Shown here: piece by piece, positions 17,853-28,021 of the stretch | Layout of the letters: each line of letters begins with the position of its first letter | Position numbering within the stretch: the stretch's first letter is position 1 | Assembly (NCBI RefSeq): GCF_000186445.1 | Contig: NZ_GL636070.1 | Location: forward strand, 478,418-523,947 | Direction: 5' to 3' | DNA: 45,530 nt | From: Streptococcus agalactiae ATCC 13813 | GTDB taxonomy: Bacteria; Bacillota; Bacilli; Lactobacillales; Streptococcaceae | Translations under genes and position numbers: made by a program | Notes under the pieces: model-generated | Seen by the model: the letters and a program-made list of their open reading frames with translations, nothing else | What the model was told of the DNA's origin: nothing | Databases searched by the model: none

Positions 17853-18778
17853 TTAAAACTAATACCGTTTTAGAACTCATTAAAGAGCAAATCAAAGATA
17901 ATCTTTATCATGGTGCAAGCTTAGCTATTTATGAAAATGGAGAGTGGCACGAACATTACTTGGGGACAATTGATGGCAATGAGAAAGTTAAAGCGGGATT
18001 GGTCTATGATCTAGCCAGTGTATCAAAAGTTGTCGGCGTGGGAACTTTACTAGCAAAGTTAGTTTATCACGGGACTATTGATATTGATAAGCCATTAAGG
18101 TATTATTACCCTACGTTTGATCATCAGACGTTAACTGTAAGGCAACTAGCTACACATAGCAGTGGGATTGATCCTTTTATTCCAAATCGTGATCAGTTGA
18201 ATGCTACTCAGCTGAAAGATGCCATTAATCATATCAAGGTTTTGGAAGATAAATCTTTTAAATACACTGATATTAATTTTCTTTTACTTGGTTTTATGTT
18301 AGAAGAGGTATTAGGGGATAGTTTGGATAAACTTTTCAAACGTTATATTTTTACTCCTTTTCAGATGAAAGAAACCTCTTTTGGTCCTAGAGTAGAAGCT
18401 GTTCCAACTGTAGCCGGTATTAACGATGGTATTGTACACGATCCTAAAGCTAAGGTATTAGGAAAGCATACTGGTTCTGCAGGTTTATTTTCAACTATTG
18501 ATGATTTACAAAGATTTTCTATTCATTATTTAAAAGATGATTTTGCGAAGCCTTTGTGGAATAATTATAGTTTGAGTAAATCAAGATCATTAGCTTGGGA
18601 TATAGATAAGGATTGGATAAACCATACTGGTTATACTGGTCCTTTTATTGCACTAAATTATCAAAAGCAGGCAGCAGCTATTTTTTTGACAAACAGAACC
18701 TTTTCCTATGATGACCGTCCACTTTGGATTAAGAAACGACGACATATACAAGAGGCGATAACATCGTGCTTTGAATAA
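17849..18778 (+). CDS. Serine hydrolase of the beta-lactamase / PBP4* family
   Basis: 309 aa. The nucleophile motif S-x-x-K is SVSK at residues 57-60 (DLASVSKVVG), the second motif is YTD near residue 138 (KYTDINFLLLG), and the third is HTG near 259 (HTGYTGP). This is the class C/EstB-like pattern of penicillin-binding hydrolases and esterases. No signal peptide is seen, so it is probably cytoplasmic. I place the start at the ATG in an ATGA overlap with cppA; a TTG five codons upstream is possible. The coupling suggests a shared, unidentified pathway with CppA. Confidence 0.82.
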   Translation: MIKTNTVLELIKEQIKDNLYHGASLAIYENGEWHEHYLGTIDGNEKVKAGLVYDLASVSKVVGVGTLLAKLVYHGTIDIDKPLRYYYPTFDHQTLTVRQLATHSSGIDPFIPNRDQLNATQLKDAINHIKVLEDKSFKYTDINFLLLGFMLEEVLGDSLDKLFKRYIFTPFQMKETSFGPRVEAVPTVAGINDGIVHDPKAKVLGKHTGSAGLFSTIDDLQRFSIHYLKDDFAKPLWNNYSLSKSRSLAWDIDKDWINHTGYTGPFIALNYQKQAAAIFLTNRTFSYDDRPLWIKKRRHIQEAITSCFE

Positions 18779-18815
18779 AAAACTTCTCCTAGAAAATTCT
18801 AGGAGAAGTTTTTTA
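18777..18815. terminator. Bidirectional terminator
   Basis: AACTTCTCCTAGAA at 18781-18794 pairs perfectly with 18797-18810, flanked by A and T runs. It serves the hydrolase and the convergent split-barrel gene, whose stop lies within it. Confidence 0.93.
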
Positions 18816-19187
18816 TAAAAGTTGGATAACATTTATGGGAGTTACTTCCAATACTTTACGCAGAAAAGGATATTTTTCTTTAACAATTTCAAAATCGCTT
18901 CCGCCTTCTAATAGCTTAGCAGTTCCTTCAATTCTAAAGCCTGTACCTTGATAACCATCACTACCCTCGACTTCACGGCTGCCCAGAGTCATAATAATTT
19001 TAGAATTATTATTGAGATCATTTTCAAGATGAGTCATTCCTGCTGCAGGAGCTAATATACGCTGGTCATCTGTAATAGTCAGGTAACTATTCCAAGTGTT
19101 TGTAACGTGAGGAGCTAATTCGGTCCAGCTTGTTATCGAAACGACACCCTCATATTTTAGAACTTGAAGAAATTTGTGATTTAACAT
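18813..19187 (-). CDS. Pyridoxamine 5'-phosphate oxidase-like FMN-binding split-barrel protein
   Basis: 124 aa with the opening pattern of PNPOx-like flavin proteins (FLQVLKYEGVVSITSW, then HVTNTWNSYLTI and ILAPAAGMTHLENDL). These proteins bind FMN, F420 or haem and act on small molecules; the substrate cannot be told here. AAGGAGGGG precedes the ATG. It appears monocistronic. The length is normal for the short form, and the end overlaps a bidirectional terminator. Confidence 0.8.
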   Translation of the reverse strand: MLNHKFLQVLKYEGVVSITSWTELAPHVTNTWNSYLTITDDQRILAPAAGMTHLENDLNNNSKIIMTLGSREVEGSDGYQGTGFRIEGTAKLLEGGSDFEIVKEKYPFLRKVLEVTPINVIQLL

Positions 19188-19241
19188 TAGGCCCCTCCTT
19201 GAGGTTATATAAAGAAGTAATTAGTACTATTGATAATATAG

Positions 19242-19275
19242 ATAAAAGTAGGTTTGATATAATCAAACCTACTTC
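19242..19275 (-). terminator. Terminator of pfl
   Basis: AAGTAGGTTTGAT at 19246-19258 pairs with ATCAAACCTACTT at 19262-19274; on the minus strand it ends in TTTT. Confidence 0.85.
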
Positions 19276-19287
19276 ATCGAATACAAA

Positions 19288-21600
19288 CTAGTTAGTTAAT
19301 GCATCGTCCATTGAAAGTACTTCATGGAAGACACGTTGTGTTAACTCAGTTTTTTGCTCAGGAGTTAGATATTTAGTATTGACACAGTAACCTGAGATAC
19401 GAACGATAACATCTTCACCATTCATAATCTTGTCATAGACATCTTTAAGGTCCATGACATTCAAGTTAACGTGTTGACCACCGTTTTCAAAGTAACCATC
19501 AAGGACTGTTACCAAGTTATCAACTTGTTCATCAAATGTTTTACCAAGAGCGCGTGGAGAAACTTGAGTTGTCAATGAAATACCATCATTTGCATGAGCG
19601 AAATCAAGTTTAGAAAGTGAATTCAAGTTTTGTAACCAGCCACCTTTAGCTTTGTTAGAAGGGTTAGCACCTGGTGAGAAGAATTCTACTTTAGAAAGGT
19701 TTACACTACCATCTTCATTGAGATATACTCCTTTATGTACCGGTGAGTTACCAGTTTGTTTAGAGTAAGCAACGTTTGATGTGATTGTAAGAAGAGAAAC
19801 AGTTGCTTCAGCTTCTTTATAAAGTTTGTGTTTAGCAAGGCGTCCATGGAAGGCTTCAAGTAACCATTCAGCGATTGAGTCAACACGATCATCATCTTCA
19901 CCATAACGTGGGAAGTCACCAACTGTTTCGTAGTCGTAGATGTAACCATCTTCGTCACGGATTGGTTTAACAGTAGCGTATTTAATCGCAGATAATGAAT
20001 CGACAGTATTTGCAAAACCACAGATACCAAATCCCATATTAGCACGTACATGTGAAGGTAAGAATGCCATTTGTACAGCTTCATAGTTGTATTTATCAGT
20101 CATGTAGTGGATGATATTCATCGCATCAACATAAGTATCAGTCAACCAGTCAAGAGATTTTTCAAAGTTAGCTTTTACAGTGTCAAAGTTGAGTACTTCG
20201 TCACGAATTGGGTCGATGTCAAATACTTTGTAATCTTTATGAACATCATCATAACCACCGTTAAGACCAGTAAGAAGTGCTTTCATAACGTTAACACGAG
20301 CACCAAAATATTGAAGGTTGTGACGTTTGTCTTCGTTTTCTGGATCAAGTGGAGATACACAACATGAAATACATGACATTTCACCGTAGCCTTCTTTAGC
20401 CATTGTTGATACACCTTCATATTGGATTGAAGAGTGTTTATGACTCATTGACATACAGTAGCGACGGAAAGCATATGGTAATTGGTCTGACCAAAGAACA
20501 GTTAAGTTTGGTTCTGGTGAGTTACCGATATTGTCAAGTGTATTTAAGAAACGATAGTCCATTTTGGTAACACGATGACGTCCATCAGCTCCCATACCTG
20601 CCATTGAAGTTGTGATAAAGGTTGGGTCACCTGAGTAAAGGGCATCATAAGCTTTAGTACGAGCAAATTTTACAGTACGGAGTTTAAGGACAAAATCATC
20701 AACAAATTCTTGGATTTCTGATTCTGTGAATGTACCGCGAGCGAGGTCACGTTCTGCAAAGATATCAAGGACAATAGGAACACGTCCAAGTGATGTTGCA
20801 GCACCATTGATAACACGACATACAGCCATGAAAGCAATGTTCACCCATTGAATGGCTTCTTTAGTGTTCATGGCTGGTTTACGAACATCTACGCCGTAAA
20901 GGTCACCAAGTTTTACAACTTCACCAAGAGCTTGGTATTGAAGGTTGATTTCTTCACGAAGACGAATTGACTCTTCATCAATATCATTCAATGCATTCCA
21001 GTCATTAACTTTTTCTTGCATCAAGTAGTCAGCACCGTAAACAGCTAGACGAGCATATACACCAATGATACGTCCGCGTGAATAAGCGTCTGGGAGACCA
21101 GTAACAGTGTGTGCATGGCGAGCACGACGAATGTTAGAAGTATAAGCGCGGAAGATACCATCATTTACTGTTGTAGCGTACTTAGTGAAGATTTCGTGAA
21201 CAGCTGGATCAGGTTCATAACCATTTTCTTTAAGTGTAGTTTCCGCCATACGGATACCACCTTTAGGCATGAAGTTCAATTTGAAAAGCTCGTCGTTTTG
21301 AATACCAAAGATAAGTTCGCTATCTTTGTCGATAAAACCAGCTGGTAATTCAGAAATTGAAGCAACACGAGTATCCATTGGGAAGCGAGTTTCTTCATAG
21401 TGAGCTTTTGTTTCTTCAATCACTTTTTTGATGTGAAGTGAACGTTCAGTTGCTCCAGCTAAGAAGCTTTCATCTCCATCGTAAGGTGCATAGTTTGCTT
21501 GAACGAAGCGAGCAATACTTGCTTTTTCTTTCCAATCAACACCTTTAAAGCCTTCCCAAGCTTGTTCAAAGATATCTGTGTTTGTTTTAACTGTTGCCAT
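19288..21600 (-). CDS. pflB: Formate C-acetyltransferase (pyruvate formate-lyase)
   Basis: Glycyl-radical enzyme that converts pyruvate and CoA to acetyl-CoA and formate in mixed-acid fermentation. The 770-aa protein has the catalytic Cys pair at residues 413-414 (SCISCCVSP) and the radical Gly at 737 ([10 protein letters not shown]). The start is the ATG with AAGGAGA just upstream; an in-frame upstream codon at 21618 lies across that site. It needs an activase, not in this window. The leader has a cre box at 21661-21674, so CcpA control is likely, as known for streptococcal pfl. Codon use is strongly biased, as expected for a highly expressed gene. Confidence 0.97.
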   Translation of the reverse strand: MATVKTNTDIFEQAWEGFKGVDWKEKASIARFVQANYAPYDGDESFLAGATERSLHIKKVIEETKAHYEETRFPMDTRVASISELPAGFIDKDSELIFGIQNDELFKLNFMPKGGIRMAETTLKENGYEPDPAVHEIFTKYATTVNDGIFRAYTSNIRRARHAHTVTGLPDAYSRGRIIGVYARLAVYGADYLMQEKVNDWNALNDIDEESIRLREEINLQYQALGEVVKLGDLYGVDVRKPAMNTKEAIQWVNIAFMAVCRVINGAATSLGRVPIVLDIFAERDLARGTFTESEIQEFVDDFVLKLRTVKFARTKAYDALYSGDPTFITTSMAGMGADGRHRVTKMDYRFLNTLDNIGNSPEPNLTVLWSDQLPYAFRRYCMSMSHKHSSIQYEGVSTMAKEGYGEMSCISCCVSPLDPENEDKRHNLQYFGARVNVMKALLTGLNGGYDDVHKDYKVFDIDPIRDEVLNFDTVKANFEKSLDWLTDTYVDAMNIIHYMTDKYNYEAVQMAFLPSHVRANMGFGICGFANTVDSLSAIKYATVKPIRDEDGYIYDYETVGDFPRYGEDDDRVDSIAEWLLEAFHGRLAKHKLYKEAEATVSLLTITSNVAYSKQTGNSPVHKGVYLNEDGSVNLSKVEFFSPGANPSNKAKGGWLQNLNSLSKLDFAHANDGISLTTQVSPRALGKTFDEQVDNLVTVLDGYFENGGQHVNLNVMDLKDVYDKIMNGEDVIVRISGYCVNTKYLTPEQKTELTQRVFHEVLSMDDALTN

Positions 21601-21660
21601 AGTTTTCTCCTTAAACATTGTGACAGATTTAATTTTGTTTACATATCCATTTTAGGAAAA

Positions 21661-21674
21661 AGTAAACGTTTTCG
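21661..21674. promoter_or_regulatory. Catabolite-response element (cre) upstream of pfl
   Basis: AGTAAACGTTTTCG is near-symmetrical around ACGT and fits the cre consensus apart from one end position. It lies 61-74 bases upstream of the pfl start. CcpA binding is inferred. Confidence 0.6.
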
Positions 21675-21784
21675 CAAGCATATTTCTTGACAAAATTATG
21701 ATTCTTTTATAATACAGTTTTTTTAATCTGTATCATTAAGTTGTAATCTGTTATAATGGAGTAGAGAGAATGGGGGAGAGAACA

Positions 21785-22879
21785 ATGTTAATTTTTCCTT
21801 TAATAAATGATACGTCGCGTAAAATTATCCACATTGATATGGATGCTTTTTTTGCATCTGTGGAAGAGCGTGACAATCCCTCTCTTAAAGGAAAGCCTGT
21901 TATTATTGGTTCTGATCCCAGAAAAACCGGCGGCAGAGGGGTTGTTTCTACTTGTAATTATGAGGCTCGAAAGTTTGGAGTTCATTCAGCTATGTCTTCA
22001 AAAGAAGCGTATGAACGATGCCCTCAAGCTATCTTTATTTCGGGAAATTACCAAAAATATCGCCAAGTAGGAATGGAAGTACGAGATATATTTAAAAAGT
22101 ATACGGATTTGGTTGAACCGATGAGTATAGACGAAGCTTATTTAGATGTAACTGAAAATAAAATGGGAATAAAATCTGCTGTTAAACTTGCTAAAATGAT
22201 ACAATACGATATTTGGAATGATGTCCATTTGACCTGTTCAGCGGGTATTTCCTACAATAAATTTTTGGCAAAATTGGCTTCTGATTTTGAGAAACCAAAA
22301 GGACTTACCCTCATCCTACCAGATCAAGCCCAAGATTTCTTGAAGCCCTTACCAATAGAGAAATTTCATGGTGTTGGTAAACGCTCCGTCGAAAAATTAC
22401 ATGCTTTAGGGGTTTATACTGGTGAGGACCTCCTTTCCTTATCTGAAATCTCTTTAATTGATATGTTTGGTCGTTTCGGGTATGACCTTTATCGTAAAGC
22501 AAGAGGGATTAATGCTTCCCCGGTAAAACCTGATAGAGTTCGTAAATCAATAGGAAGTGAGAAAACCTATGGGAAATTACTATATAACGAAGCAGATATC
22601 AAAGCTGAGATTTCAAAGAACGTTCAGAGAGTTGTTGCTTCTCTGGAGAAAAATAAGAAAGTTGGTAAGACAATCGTTTTAAAAGTTAGATATGCGGATT
22701 TTGAAACATTGACGAAACGTATGACATTAGAAGAGTATACTCAAGATTTTCAAATCATTGATCAAGTTGCTAAAGCGATATTTGATACCTTAGAAGAGTC
22801 AGTTTTTGGCATACGACTCTTAGGTGTTACAGTAACGACCCTGGAAAATGAACATGAAGCTATCTATTTAGATTTTTAA
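21785..22879 (+). CDS. dinB: DNA polymerase IV
   Basis: Y-family translesion polymerase, 364 aa. Catalytic acidic residues are visible at Asp18 ([12 protein letters not shown]) and Asp116-Glu117 (SIDEAYLD). The helix-hairpin-helix thumb segment [16 protein letters not shown] and the little-finger domain follow. The start is the ATG at 21785, four bases after GGGGGAGAG; an ATG at 21770 is in frame but less well supported. It is divergent from pfl. A TATAAT at 21752-21757 may be its -10. It ends at a bidirectional terminator. Confidence 0.93.
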   Translation: MLIFPLINDTSRKIIHIDMDAFFASVEERDNPSLKGKPVIIGSDPRKTGGRGVVSTCNYEARKFGVHSAMSSKEAYERCPQAIFISGNYQKYRQVGMEVRDIFKKYTDLVEPMSIDEAYLDVTENKMGIKSAVKLAKMIQYDIWNDVHLTCSAGISYNKFLAKLASDFEKPKGLTLILPDQAQDFLKPLPIEKFHGVGKRSVEKLHALGVYTGEDLLSLSEISLIDMFGRFGYDLYRKARGINASPVKPDRVRKSIGSEKTYGKLLYNEADIKAEISKNVQRVVASLEKNKKVGKTIVLKVRYADFETLTKRMTLEEYTQDFQIIDQVAKAIFDTLEESVFGIRLLGVTVTTLENEHEAIYLDF

Positions 22880-22920
22880 AAGTTGGGACGATGACTATAT
22901 TTAACTCTCTTTGAAAAGAA

Positions 22921-22945
22921 AAAAGCACTAGATTCTAGTGCTTTT
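22921..22945. terminator. Bidirectional terminator between dinB and the membrane protein gene
   Basis: AAAAGCACTAG at 22921-22931 pairs perfectly with CTAGTGCTTTT at 22935-22945, loop ATT. Confidence 0.9.
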
Positions 22946-22949
22946 ACTT

Positions 22950-23432
22950 TTAGTTAGCCTCTTCAAGGTCACGTTCGTTGAGTTTTTGTGCTTTTTGATA
23001 AGCATGGAAATAAAGAAGACCGAAAATAGCTTGGAAGACGATATTTATAGCTATTGCCCATGGTGCTTTAGTAGTTAGAAAACCCAAAATAACAAGTCCT
23101 ACAGTAATGGCGAAGCCAAGGTAATAAGGAAGGTAATTAACCATTTGATTTCTTTTAATTGCTCTTAAATTTTTAATACAGAAAATAACAATGGCAATGT
23201 TGACTAATACTATTAAAGCAGTGACAAATAGCATAAATGGTGTTGTGGCGCTCAAGACTGCTTCGATATGTTCTTTAGGAAGATTACCTGTGTTCCCTTT
23301 ATTAATTTCAGTTTTGGCTAGCTGCACTGAAATTCCTGTAAACAATCTGAATACTAAAGACAAACTATTTAATACAATGATAGTGATTGTAGCTGTGCGC
23401 AGAGAGCGGCGGACTTTTTCATATGAAACCAT
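22950..23432 (-). CDS. Small integral membrane protein of unknown function
   Basis: 160 aa with four hydrophobic segments at about residues 13-33, 65-88, 103-122 and 124-145, and a charged C-terminal tail (QKAQKLNERDLEEAN). The N-terminus (MVSYEKVRRSLRTA) is positively charged, so it is expected on the cytoplasmic side. No family was recognised. It stands alone with its own promoter (minus strand) and a shared terminator; AAAAAGGAG precedes the ATG. Confidence 0.75.
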   Translation of the reverse strand: MVSYEKVRRSLRTATITIIVLNSLSLVFRLFTGISVQLAKTEINKGNTGNLPKEHIEAVLSATTPFMLFVTALIVLVNIAIVIFCIKNLRAIKRNQMVNYLPYYLGFAITVGLVILGFLTTKAPWAIAINIVFQAIFGLLYFHAYQKAQKLNERDLEEAN

Positions 23433-23501
23433 AATATCTCCTTTTTCTAAATAAACCTTAATAAAAGTATTAAATTTGAACTACGTTCTTAATACAATGA
23501 T

Positions 23502-23529
23502 ATTATAACATATTTGGAAGAGTTTTCAA
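23502..23529 (-). promoter_or_regulatory. Promoter of the four-helix membrane protein gene
   Basis: On the minus strand TTGAAA (23529-23524), 16-bp spacer, TATAAT (23507-23502). Confidence 0.6.
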
Positions 23530-23545
23530 GATTTTATGAAAAAAT

Positions 23546-25966
23546 TTATTTACTATCAAAAATCGCACTTATATCTTGTTGATTAATACCAATCATTGGG
23601 TCGATTGTTAAATAATTTTCTTCAGTTAGGCGATAAGTTATTTTTGAAAGATTAGTCTGCTCAATTGGCGTTGCTGTTTTTGGAATGGACGTATTAATTA
23701 TTGTGCTGTCAGTCTTTTGATCTATTGAACTATCTTCAATTTTTTGAGAATTAGCTATTTCTTGCTTGTTTTCAAATCTTTCTATCAGATAAGTATTGCG
23801 CTTTGCCCCCTCGTTTTTAACAGCGAAATCAAATGCACCAATTTCTCCTAAAAGTATTAGTTTACTTTTAGATCTCGTAATAGCTGTATAAATAAGGTTT
23901 CGCTGTAACATTCGACCACTCTGTCTCGTTATTGGCAGAATAACAACTTGAAATTCAGAACCCTGTGATTTATGAATACTCATAGCATAGGCTAGCGTTA
24001 TTTTAAGCCATTCTTTGCGTTGGTAGATAACTTCTTGACCATCAAAAGTCATATAAATCTCATCTTGCTTGCTCTCAGTATATTTAGCTGGTATAAGGTC
24101 CGTTATGTAACCAATATCCCCATTAAAAACATTAAGCTCTGTATCGTTGACTAAATGTAACACTTTATCTCCTATTCGGAAATTTATATCATTAAAAGTA
24201 AATTGGTTATTATCTTTTAATGGATTGAGGAGATTTTGCATGATAAGGTTAAGATTATTAATACCTGCTTGGCCGCGATACATAGGAGCTAAAATTTGAA
24301 TTTCATGAGCTTCAATACCGCTCTTAAGTGCAGATTGAACAATTTTAGAAATCATATTTGGGATGATATTAGCAGATGCTTCAAAGTATGAGCGATCGGC
24401 TTTTTTAGCTGTAAAGTCCTCTGGCAAAAAGCCCTGTCTCATTTGATTAGCTAAAGTCACAATAGTTGATTCTTCTGATTGTCTAAAAATTTTTTCAAGT
24501 TTAACGTGTGGAAGTGCATTTATATTTAAAAGATCTGCTAGAACTTGTCCTGGACCTACAGATGGTAATTGATCACTATCTCCGACAATAATAACTTGTG
24601 TGTGCGAGTCCAAAGCGTCAAATAATTGATTAGCAAGCCAAGTGTCAACCATTGAAAATTCATCAATGATAATTAAGGAACAATCTAGATAGTCATCTAG
24701 ACTTTGATAGTCACTATCTCCGTTTAATCCCAAATGTCTATGAATAGTAGCACTCGGTAAACCGGTAAGTTCATTCATGCGTCTAGCAGCACGACCTGTA
24801 GGAGCAGCAAGTACAATAGGAATATCATTTTTGTTTAAATCAATATGATGTAACTCGGAATAGGCTTCAATAATACCATTTATAACTGTTGTTTTACCTG
24901 TTCCTGGGCCACCAGTCAAGATAAATACCTTACTTAGTAAAGCTTCTCTAATAGCTCTTTCTTGGATATTATCGTAGTGGATATTTAAAGATTTTTGAAT
25001 ATCTCTGATTTCACGGTCAATATCTTTGTGACTTAGTTGTTTATCAAGAGGCTGATTTAGTATTCGTTGTAAGTTTTTTTTGATGCCTTCTTCGGCAAAA
25101 AATAGAGTATTACTAAAAATTTTAGTTCCAATATGTTGCACTTTATCTTCTGCAATTAAATTTGTCAATTCCTTAGCAACAATTGAAGGATCTAGTTCGA
25201 TTTGACGAGCTTCTTCAAGGAGAGTAATGGTTTTTTCCAAGAGAGTACGAGCCTCAATATAGGTATCTCCTTGCTCCATAGAAGACTCCACTAAAGTATG
25301 AATAATAGCAGCACGAAAGCGTTTAGGAGAATCACTTTCAATACCGACTTGTTCAGCAAGTTGATCAGCTATTTTAAAACCGATACCTTGGATATCCTCA
25401 ACAAGTTGATAAGGATTTTCGTTTATCACTTCAAGTGATTCTTCTTTATGGTGATCAAATATTTGAATAGCAGCACGATTGCTTAACCCATATTCAGCGA
25501 GTTTAGCTAAAACTTGCTCTGTTCCATAATTGAGTTTCAGTTTAGCGATGAATGCTTCTCTATTAATTTTTGATAGTCCTGAGATTGTACTTAACTGTTC
25601 AGGGGATTCAAGGATTTTATCAATGGTATTATCTCCATAGAGTTCTACGATGCGTTGGGCAGTCTTTTTACCAATTCCTTTAAATTGTTCGCTAGAAAAG
25701 TATTTCACAAGGCCACCTGAAGTAGGCTTGGCTCTTTCATAGCGTACACTTTGTAGTTGCTCGCCGTATTTTGGATGTTGGGTTAGTGTTCCCCAAAAAG
25801 TATATTCTTCTCCCTCTATAACGTCGGCCATAGTACCAGTAATAATTACTTCTACATCATCAAAATCGCTATCCGTATCTTCGATTTCCAGAAGTAATAT
25901 TTTAAAAAAATTGCTGGCATTTTCAAATATAATGCGTTCAATGGTTCCTGTAAAAAATACTTCCAT
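23546..25966 (-). CDS. recD2: ATP-dependent RecD2-type DNA helicase
   Basis: 806-aa superfamily 1B 5'-3' helicase of the RecBC-independent RecD2 type. An N-terminal OB-like region (about 1-90) and helix-hairpin-helix repeats (YFSSEQFKGIGKKTAQRIVE and GLSNRAAIQIF) precede the motor. Walker A is GGPGTGKTTV at residues 352-361, Walker B is LIIIDEFSMVD, and YAMSIHKSQGSEF is the late motif. The last 70 residues are poorly conserved and Ser/Thr/Ile-rich. AAGGAAGG precedes the ATG. It lies 128 bases after lepB, past a hairpin. Confidence 0.93.
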   Translation of the reverse strand: MEVFFTGTIERIIFENASNFFKILLLEIEDTDSDFDDVEVIITGTMADVIEGEEYTFWGTLTQHPKYGEQLQSVRYERAKPTSGGLVKYFSSEQFKGIGKKTAQRIVELYGDNTIDKILESPEQLSTISGLSKINREAFIAKLKLNYGTEQVLAKLAEYGLSNRAAIQIFDHHKEESLEVINENPYQLVEDIQGIGFKIADQLAEQVGIESDSPKRFRAAIIHTLVESSMEQGDTYIEARTLLEKTITLLEEARQIELDPSIVAKELTNLIAEDKVQHIGTKIFSNTLFFAEEGIKKNLQRILNQPLDKQLSHKDIDREIRDIQKSLNIHYDNIQERAIREALLSKVFILTGGPGTGKTTVINGIIEAYSELHHIDLNKNDIPIVLAAPTGRAARRMNELTGLPSATIHRHLGLNGDSDYQSLDDYLDCSLIIIDEFSMVDTWLANQLFDALDSHTQVIIVGDSDQLPSVGPGQVLADLLNINALPHVKLEKIFRQSEESTIVTLANQMRQGFLPEDFTAKKADRSYFEASANIIPNMISKIVQSALKSGIEAHEIQILAPMYRGQAGINNLNLIMQNLLNPLKDNNQFTFNDINFRIGDKVLHLVNDTELNVFNGDIGYITDLIPAKYTESKQDEIYMTFDGQEVIYQRKEWLKITLAYAMSIHKSQGSEFQVVILPITRQSGRMLQRNLIYTAITRSKSKLILLGEIGAFDFAVKNEGAKRNTYLIERFENKQEIANSQKIEDSSIDQKTDSTIINTSIPKTATPIEQTNLSKITYRLTEENYLTIDPMIGINQQDISAIFDSK

Positions 25967-25994
25967 TGTACCTTCCTTTTTAATAAACAGTTAA

Positions 25995-26040
25995 AGGGAG
26001 TGATTGTAAATCCCTATTTTAAATGGATTTGTCACTCCCT
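25995..26040. terminator. Hairpin between lepB and recD2, possible attenuating terminator
   Basis: AGGGAGTGA 25995-26003 pairs with TCACTCCCT 26032-26040, with an inner AAATCC/GGATTT stem. The T-run on the minus strand is short (TTT), so termination may be partial and recD2 may be read from the rnhC-lepB transcript. Confidence 0.55.
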
Positions 26041-26094
26041 ATTTTCAATATAATATGCTATTTCAACTTTTGTCAGGTGAATTTTTAATTTCCT

Positions 26095-26688
26095 TTAGTT
26101 GATAGTTCCAAAACGACGAATTGGCCAGAAGCGGAATTTAACCTCTCCCACAATCGTTGATTTTTTGAAGGGGCCGACGGCACGACTATCTTTAGAGACA
26201 ATTCGGTCATCACCAACAAGATAGTAGTGGCCTTTAGGCACGACAGTAGTAAATTCGCTGCTGCCATTGCTGTCAGTAGTGAAAGCGGTAGAGCTTTGTG
26301 CTAGGTCTTGGAAAAGTGGGTTATATGAATATTTTTCCTGTAATTTATCCTTTTTAAATAATTTAGTATATTCCTTGAGGTAAGGTTCTTCTGTTTTTTT
26401 ATTGTTAATAGTTAAGGTGTCATTTTTATATTTGATGACATCACCTGGCATACCAATGACACGTTTAACAATTTTTTTCTTTTGGCCGCCTTCTTCTTCG
26501 TTAGCCACTACAATATCGAATCGATTGATTTTTGTTTGTTTGAGAACTACTAGCTGTTCCTTGTCAGCTAAAGTTGGATCCATGGAGTGTCCGTCAACTT
26601 TAACGAATTGCCATAAAAAGATACGCGATAGTAAAAAAAGTGAGAGGATGAGGATAAAGACACCCCATTCTTTAATAAATTCTTTCAT
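26095..26688 (-). CDS. lepB: Signal peptidase I
   Basis: 197-aa type I signal peptidase, membrane-bound with its catalytic domain outside. One N-terminal membrane helix covers about residues 8-29. The Ser/Lys dyad is Ser35 (DGHSMDPTL) and Lys75 (VKRVIGMPGD). The later family boxes are YYLVGDDR and SKDSRAVGPF (box E form SRAVG). AGGGAAAA precedes the ATG. It starts 15 bases after rnhC and is probably in one operon with it. Confidence 0.95.
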   Translation of the reverse strand: MKEFIKEWGVFILILSLFLLSRIFLWQFVKVDGHSMDPTLADKEQLVVLKQTKINRFDIVVANEEEGGQKKKIVKRVIGMPGDVIKYKNDTLTINNKKTEEPYLKEYTKLFKKDKLQEKYSYNPLFQDLAQSSTAFTTDSNGSSEFTTVVPKGHYYLVGDDRIVSKDSRAVGPFKKSTIVGEVKFRFWPIRRFGTIN

Positions 26689-26703
26689 AATTTTCCCTGC
26701 TAT

Positions 26704-27597
26704 TTATTTTAATAATGCTTGTGCTTTTTTGGTGTTAGCAAAATGAAGTTTTGCGCAGTGTTCAAGCGAAGAGATACCATAAGCTTTGAGTAATTGGCTA
26801 GCGACCTTATCAGATTGGTGACCAGCTCCACTTGGAAGTTTATATCCTACGTCGTCGCTTAATTTGTTAAGATTTTCTAAGAATAGATTACGTGCAATAA
26901 TAGAACTGACCGCTACAGCTAGATATTTATTTTCAGCTTTTTCTTCCAGAGTAATCGTTTGTTTAAATTGATTCTTTTCATTTTTCAAATAGTTTTGATA
27001 GTTTTTGGAGCTAGTAAAAGCATCAATAACGATTTTTTCTGGTTCAAAACCATCTTGAAGAAGAAGGAAGATAGCTTGGTTGTGTAAAGCAACTTTTACG
27101 GAGACAGCATTATGTTTGTTATTTGGACCAACCACTTGATTATATTTTTGAGGCGATAACAATAATGCTTTGTGTGGAATTGCTTTTTCCAAAAGAGGCG
27201 CGATTTGCTTAATTTTTTGATCAGTAAGTGTTTTTGAATCACCAACCTCTAATTTTTTGAGGTAAGCATGGTCCTTAGGAGTTACAAAACTAGCTACCAC
27301 TGCCAGTCCACCAAAGTAAGAGCCATTTCCCACTTCATCAGTACCAATTATGGGAATATCTTGACTCTCAGAGGAACAACTTTCTTTTTGCTCAATAAAA
27401 CCATACTTTTGGGCGATATGTGAAGCGTTAGAACCCTGGAAGACAAGTTTTCCAGAAGTATATAAAAGAACAGTAGTTCCTGATATTTTAGCTGAAAATA
27501 CCACATAAGGATTATTATTACTTATATGATGTTGAGCTAAATCGGTTCTTATCTTTTCTTGCAATTTTTTATCTGCTTGCATGACGATTGTGTTCAT
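26704..27597 (-). CDS. rnhC: Ribonuclease HIII
   Basis: Endonuclease that cuts the RNA strand of RNA-DNA hybrids. The N-terminal TBP-like substrate-binding domain covers about residues 1-80. The catalytic domain opens with [13 protein letters not shown] (Asp and Glu of the active-site set) and continues with VIDAF and the SSIIAR helix; the C-terminal segment has [11 protein letters not shown]. The length of 297 aa is the known group B streptococcal size. I place the start at the ATG at 27597. It has no ribosome binding site, and a TGATAGAAT extended -10 ends seven bases upstream, so the mRNA may be leaderless. An in-frame TTG two codons upstream is less likely. Confidence 0.93.
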   Translation of the reverse strand: MNTIVMQADKKLQEKIRTDLAQHHISNNNPYVVFSAKISGTTVLLYTSGKLVFQGSNASHIAQKYGFIEQKESCSSESQDIPIIGTDEVGNGSYFGGLAVVASFVTPKDHAYLKKLEVGDSKTLTDQKIKQIAPLLEKAIPHKALLLSPQKYNQVVGPNNKHNAVSVKVALHNQAIFLLLQDGFEPEKIVIDAFTSSKNYQNYLKNEKNQFKQTITLEEKAENKYLAVAVSSIIARNLFLENLNKLSDDVGYKLPSGAGHQSDKVASQLLKAYGISSLEHCAKLHFANTKKAQALLK

Positions 27598-27604
27598 AGA
27601 CAAT

Positions 27605-27613
27605 ATTCTATCA
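27605..27613 (-). promoter_or_regulatory. Extended -10 promoter of rnhC adjacent to its start codon
   Basis: On the minus strand TG-A-TAGAAT ends at 27605; seven bases separate it from the ATG at 27597. No clear -35 was found. Confidence 0.45.
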
Positions 27614-27661
27614 TAAAAAAGAGGAATAAGGGAATAGACAAGTAATGATAAGGGGTAGAAT

Positions 27662-27690
27662 TTTACGAAAGCCCTATTTTACGGTATAAT
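27662..27690 (+). promoter_or_regulatory. Promoter of zapA-cvpA
   Basis: TTTACG (27662-27667), 17-bp spacer, TATAAT (27685-27690). The predicted transcript would start about 11 bases before the ATG, so the leader is little more than the AGAGG ribosome binding site. Confidence 0.65.
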
Positions 27691-27707
27691 GCTAGCAGAG
27701 GTATAGT

Positions 27708-28019
27708 ATGGAAACAAAAATAAATAATAGTCAGAAAAATCGTTATAAATTTGTCTTTGGAGATAAGCCTCTCACATTGACGACAGATAAAGACAACCTT
27801 TTTATGGAAGAGATTGAGCGTGTAGCTACAGAAAAGTATGAAGCCATTAAAGAAAAATTACCTAATGCTGATAATGAAACGATTGCTATTCTCATGGCAA
27901 TTAATGCTTTATCAGTGCAACTAAGTCGAGAAATTGACATTGAAAAAATGGAAGATGAGCTCAATAAGTTACGCTCCAAAACGATTTCGGACATTAAAGA
28001 AAAAGTGAGTGAGGATTAA
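27708..28019 (+). CDS. zapA: Cell division protein ZapA
   Basis: 103-aa ZapA-like protein that in other bacteria bundles FtsZ filaments. The N-terminal domain (NRYKFVFGDKPLTLTTDKD) is followed by a helical pair with charged heptads forming the coiled coil (about residues 25-98), including the family-like MAINALSVQLSREID. It starts after AGAGGT, ends two bases before cvpA, and has its own predicted promoter. The zapA-cvpA-mutS2 order is common in Firmicutes. Confidence 0.85.
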   Translation: METKINNSQKNRYKFVFGDKPLTLTTDKDNLFMEEIERVATEKYEAIKEKLPNADNETIAILMAINALSVQLSREIDIEKMEDELNKLRSKTISDIKEKVSED

Positions 28020-28021
28020 TC

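Noticed and set aside
19701..20367. ORFs on both strands inside pfl
   Set aside because: The pfl frame is highly conserved with strong codon bias; the others are by-products.
19288..21600. Cys beside the radical glycine of PFL (GYCVN) as a defect
   Set aside because: From memory this is the normal streptococcal form, and all other catalytic residues are intact.
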